Source: Elusimicrobiota bacterium (GTDB lineage: Bacteria; Elusimicrobiota; Elusimicrobia; Elusimicrobiales; Elusimicrobiaceae). From it: 64,000 bases of DNA. How positions within the stretch are numbered: the stretch's first letter is position 1; each line of letters begins with the position of its first letter. A model generated the notes under the pieces. That model did no database searches and had not been told where the DNA came from. It saw nothing but the letters and a program-made list of their open reading frames with translations. The stretch is taken from contig JAQXJI010000007.1 of NCBI GenBank assembly GCA_029008615.1, positions 107,502 to 171,501 of the forward strand, read 5' to 3'. Below, one piece after another: positions 61,023 to 64,000 of this stretch. A program made the position numbers and the translations under genes.

Positions 61023-62102
61023 CTATATAATCTTTGCACCTAACCACGGAATCCTTCTTATTATTTCAGAGCCCATCCACGACAAGCAAAATATCAAAAA
61101 AGCAATGGCAGGAATAGAAATTAAAGGATTAAAACTGGAACTGGATAGGCCAAAAAACTTACTTAAACAACTTTGTACTCCTGCGTGTAAGAGATAAATT
61201 CCAAATACACGTTTTGATAGATAATTAGAAAATGTTATAAGTTTCTCAGGCAACATATTTATGTGATATTTAACGAATATAAACACAGATAATGATTGAA
61301 ATAATACATGCAATGTTACATTTCCGTCTGAGTAAAAATCAAAATTAGTACGGCTAGTATGGGCAATAAATTGGCCGAAAAAAATAGAGAATACCCATCC
61401 CAATACACCTAACAAATAGATAATTTTGCGTTGTTTTGGTAATAATGTAAGTTGATGTACGTAATAACCTAATACAAAGTATGCTACATATTCTAATGTG
61501 AAATGAAAGTGAATATGTTCATTAAAAAGGGAGTTCATTGCTTTTAAGCCAATTGAAAAGATAGAATCAGGCATTATTAAATCTAATCCTGTGAGAACTT
61601 TTGTAACAGTTGGAATCAAAAAAGAGAAAAACAAACTAACTATTAGAAAATAGCGTACCAATTGCATATCTTTACAAATGGGACGCAACAAAGGAACTAT
61701 AATATATAATCCTAATAGCATATAGAGAAACCAAAGATGGAAATGCCCTAGTACTGTATGGGCTATCAATTTTTCTATATTTCCTTGAGAAGAACCCGTT
61801 ACAAAACCAAGCAAGGCATAACCAACGGACCAAAATATAAGGATAGTAGTAATGTGAAAGATGTTTTTAAAATACAACTTATGAAAACTAATTTCTCGTG
61901 CCGGGTCTAAAAATAATGCACCTGAAATCATTACAAATACAGGGACTCCCCACCATACTAAACCATCCCACATATTTTCCATTTCCCAAGAAAAGGAAAA
62001 TACATTTGTATCACCAAAATGTGCGGCTGCAACGTGTAATATAATAACGGCTAAAATAGCGAGTACCCGTAGTATATCAAAATATATAATATGTGTCTTC
62101 AT
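61023..62102 (-). CDS. Acyltransferase 3 family membrane protein
   Basis: A 359-residue integral membrane protein with about ten helices. It opens with YFDILRVLAILAVIILHVAAAH, whose Arg and His are the family's functional pair, and contains GVPVFVMISGALFLDP and WFLYMLLGLYIIVPLL. Such enzymes O-acetylate or succinylate lipopolysaccharide and other glycans (COG3274/WecH-like). Intact, but more AT-rich than the main chromosome and flanked by decayed genes, so likely acquired by transfer. No Shine-Dalgarno. A structured region lies upstream. Confidence 0.86.
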   Translation of the reverse strand: MKTHIIYFDILRVLAILAVIILHVAAAHFGDTNVFSFSWEMENMWDGLVWWGVPVFVMISGALFLDPAREISFHKLYFKNIFHITTILIFWSVGYALLGFVTGSSQGNIEKLIAHTVLGHFHLWFLYMLLGLYIIVPLLRPICKDMQLVRYFLIVSLFFSFLIPTVTKVLTGLDLIMPDSIFSIGLKAMNSLFNEHIHFHFTLEYVAYFVLGYYVHQLTLLPKQRKIIYLLGVLGWVFSIFFGQFIAHTSRTNFDFYSDGNVTLHVLFQSLSVFIFVKYHINMLPEKLITFSNYLSKRVFGIYLLHAGVQSCLSKFFGLSSSSFNPLISIPAIAFLIFCLSWMGSEIIRRIPWLGAKII

Positions 62103-62137
62103 AATATTCTATTTGTTTTACAAATCAGCAAGGACAT

Positions 62138-62326
62138 AATAAAAGGCGGTTTCTGCTTGAGGAGTTACGAGATCCCAAACAAAAGTCGCCTACCCATATT
62201 GATGTCTAATCAAATACAGGGTTTTCTACTAGTGCAACGGGTTATAAGGCCGTTTCACTAGCAAATGGCGACTATCTTCGGTTCGTAATTCCTTTTGTGA
62301 TTCACAAAAGACCGAGCAAAATGCTC
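62138..62326 (-). ncRNA. Structured region upstream of the acyltransferase gene
   Basis: On the minus strand: hairpin GAGC/GCTC; TCGGT/ACCGA enclosing CTTTTGTG/CACAAAAG; AGTCGCC (62273-62267) pairing with GGCGACT (62189-62183) around the perfect hairpin CTAGTG..AACGG/CCGTT..CACTAG. Alternatively AGGCG (62190-62186) can pair with CGCCT (62148-62144), followed by TTTATT, a terminator-like stem. The competing pairs suggest an attenuator, but the terminator stem is short. Confidence 0.4.
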
Positions 62327-62510
62327 TCCAAAAACAGTCCTAATACAAGTTGTAGATAAGCCGTTTTAGGGCTTAGGGTACTACAAAATATATCCTATAT
62401 CAAATCTAGTTTATACTACCTATAGTTTCATATTAGGCCTACATTGAGTATGAAAATGGGTGTAATGAAAGTATAAGTACACATAACGACGCAACTTTAG
62501 AGGATATTAT

Positions 62511-63405
62511 ATGCGACATTACTTAACAAAATGGGAATTGTATGTATTGTTTGTAGAATATTTACGCTTTCAGCAAGTTATGTTTTCTCCTGCTGTGTAT
62601 TGCTTTAAAGTGCGCCGTCAATTAGCCACATTATGGGAATAATCATTTTTTCAAACAAACCCTACAATCACAAAAGAAGAATTTGAAAAAATTTCCGTTC
62701 CAAAAATTTCAAAAGCACTTCCCTAGAACATAATAATTTAGGGGTCTATTTTAAAGATAGAAAGATATTTACGCAATGGCTAGAATCCTATTTAATTGCC
62801 TATCAAACGGATGACCTACATAGCAGACGTGAACTATTTTGTAGCCACGAACAGAGTATGCGCCAAACATTGGATTTATTAAAGCAATACACTAAAATCA
62901 ATTCTAAAAAGATATTGTTCAAAGGGGCTATAAGTGAGGCAGGTCAAGTTATCTAAACTAATGACCAAGTACGGGTATATGAAGATATATTAGTTTTGGC
63001 ATACAAAGAATGTATAACTATTGATGACGTAATACCAAATAATCCTAAAATTTTAACTGATATAGAAAATAAAGAAGACCCCCTTAATTTTTATTGAGAT
63101 TGACCTTCTTAAAACCCATAGAAGAAATAGAACCATTTTTGCGAAAAAATATTGTTTATGCTAATTTGCCCATATTGGAAGAATCAAAAACAGAAAATAT
63201 AGATACCAAAAAGATACTCCGAAAACTTAGTGCGTTAGAAATGCAAACCAAGCCGTAAAGGAATGAAGGGGAAGATGGTCCTAACTCTTATTTGGGGTTG
63301 CATATTGTAGATAGTAATAAAATTTATTTTGAGGATAAACTGTTGCCCTTTAAGAAAAATACGAAAGAGATAAAACTTATTAAATATTTAATCCGCCGCC
63401 AATAG
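62511..63405 (+). pseudogene. Multiply disrupted ORF of unknown function
   Basis: An AT-rich gene that can be followed through the window in pieces: MRHYLTKWELYVLFVEYLRF from 62511, then continuing in frame after a TAA at 62640; a frameshift near 62720; a TAA at 62954; another frameshift near 63095; a TAA at 63256; and a final stop at 63403. Joined, it would encode about 295 residues ending KNTKEIKLIKYLIRRQ. No family recognised. The three in-frame stops plus two frameshifts show decay. Confidence 0.6.
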
Positions 63406-63426
63406 AAAGCTGATAGAGCAAAGGCG

Positions 63427-63959
63427 ATGAGTGATCTTATTTCTCTTTCTAATAGTTCAAATAAAACTCTTTCGGCAATTGGCAAAACTGCGGCGGTGGC
63501 AAATGCAACCATTGATACTTATAAAGCCACAAACGCTGCTTATTCCGCTATGGCGGGCATACCTGTTGTAGACCCTGCACTTGGTGCTGCGGTCGCAGCG
63601 GCGGCGATAGCCGCAGGTCTTCAAAATGTCTCCCAAATTGCCAGTGTACAGTTGGCCGATGGGGGTTTGGTAAAGGCAGTAACTGGCGGAGTACCCGCAC
63701 TTATCGGGGAGGGCGGCTCGGACGAAGCCGTATTACCTTTGGATAATAACCGGGCTATGCGCGGGATTGGGGGGCTATTGCTGAGGAAAGCGAAAGTGGC
63801 TCTTTAGGCGGACAAGCGCAAGCCCTAACGGTAACCGTCAATATTAACGCAAGCGGGGACTTGCCAGCGATTATGTATTGGACGGACATAAAATTTACCC
63901 AAAATACCGCGAGTCGTTCAATATTTTTTCGGAAGGAAATAAAAATGCTTAGAAATTAA
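63427..63959 (+). pseudogene. Phage tail tape-measure-like C-terminal remnant
   Basis: The frame reads NATIDTYKATNAAYSAMAGI, then an Ala-rich helix and LADGGLVKAVTGG, PALIGEGGSDEAVLPL, the usual C-terminus of tail tape-measure proteins. After a G6 tract at 63769-63774 the frame changes: with one more G the text would continue AIAEESESGSLGGQAQALTV and TVNINASG. Further on a second plausible frame appears (DYVLDGHKIYPKYRESFNIF). The long N-terminal part is missing. A prophage scrap, its start set by deletion. Confidence 0.72.
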
Positions 63960-63989
63960 GGGAAAAATCCCAAAAAGTTCTAAGCATTT
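63943..63989. repeat. Inverted repeat at the right edge
   Basis: AAATGCTTAGAA and TTCTAAGCATTT form a perfect 12-bp inverted repeat around an inner GGG/CCC pair. No T tract follows on the plus strand. It may be the terminator of the tail gene or a recombination/transposon end. Confidence 0.55.
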
Positions 63990-64000
63990 AATATGGGGTG

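Noticed and set aside
62183..62326. tRNA or tmRNA-like gene
   Set aside because: GGTTCG looks like a T-arm, but no acceptor stem, anticodon arm or CCA-compatible end can be built.
62511..63405. Stop-codon reassignment in a phage-like gene
   Set aside because: All interruptions include frameshifts as well as TAA stops, and nearby genes use all stops normally, so this is decay.

Overview
The window looks like a chromosomal segment of a diderm (Gram-negative-type), probably anaerobic or host-associated bacterium. Supporting features are outer-membrane beta-barrel proteins, lipoprotein signals, a type IV prepilin, an HrcA/CIRCE-type heat-shock operon, ThyX rather than ThyA, and a mutagenesis/repair-rich housekeeping set. 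Gene content and style fit a gut Elusimicrobiota member best, but no marker here proves that; the assignment is an impression. About 60 kb is dense housekeeping sequence of moderate GC. The last 4 kb (from about 60.2 kb) is AT-rich and decayed.

Layout. 0-4 kb: prfB (cut by the window edge), hemW, a CofE-like ligase, coaD, dgt. 4-12.5 kb (minus strand): a tight operon of two UshA-type 5'-nucleotidase paralogs (one with a ruined metal site), dus, mutS, mutL. 12.6-14.8 kb: infC-rpmI-rplT, then tatD. 14.8-19.9 kb: hrcA-grpE-dnaK under a CIRCE-like operator, then dnaJ. 20-25 kb (minus): squalene/phytoene synthase, TPR protein, rsmE, mtaB and an exported ankyrin protein. 25-30 kb: prepilin, GAF/HD-GYP protein, GlcF-like and a GlcD-GlcE fusion. 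30-34.8 kb: PPP phosphatase, mazG, a beta-barrel, an ankyrin lipoprotein, mnmA. 34.8-36.3 kb: a frameshifted GT9 glycosyltransferase behind a long leader that carries two copies of a conserved three-way-junction RNA. 36.4-42.4 kb: rplU-rpmA, obgE, DUF805, then glgC-phoH-ybeY and thyX. 42.4-49.8 kb: exported FG-GAP protein, nadK-recN, membrane and barrel proteins, glycerate kinase, ferritin. 49.9-60.1 kb: TspO, DJ-1, two paralogous porins, a C_GCAxxG_C_C protein, and an operon of LtaS-like sulfatase, PAP2 phosphatase and an OmpR/EnvZ-type two-component system. A DUF362 lipoprotein follows behind a MerR-type promoter. 60.2-64 kb: hsdR remnant, acyltransferase, a multiply broken ORF and a phage tape-measure remnant.

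The genes group into translation and RNA modification, mismatch repair and nucleotide hygiene (dgt, mazG, nucleotidases, thyX), heat shock, glycolate/glycerate oxidation, and envelope remodelling. Two themes stand out. (1) Many genes have an extended -10 promoter placed 6-8 nt before the ATG and no Shine-Dalgarno, implying leaderless mRNAs. (2) The GT9 leader contains a tandem, covarying RNA fold coupled to a terminator/antiterminator, which looks like an unassigned riboswitch-type regulator.
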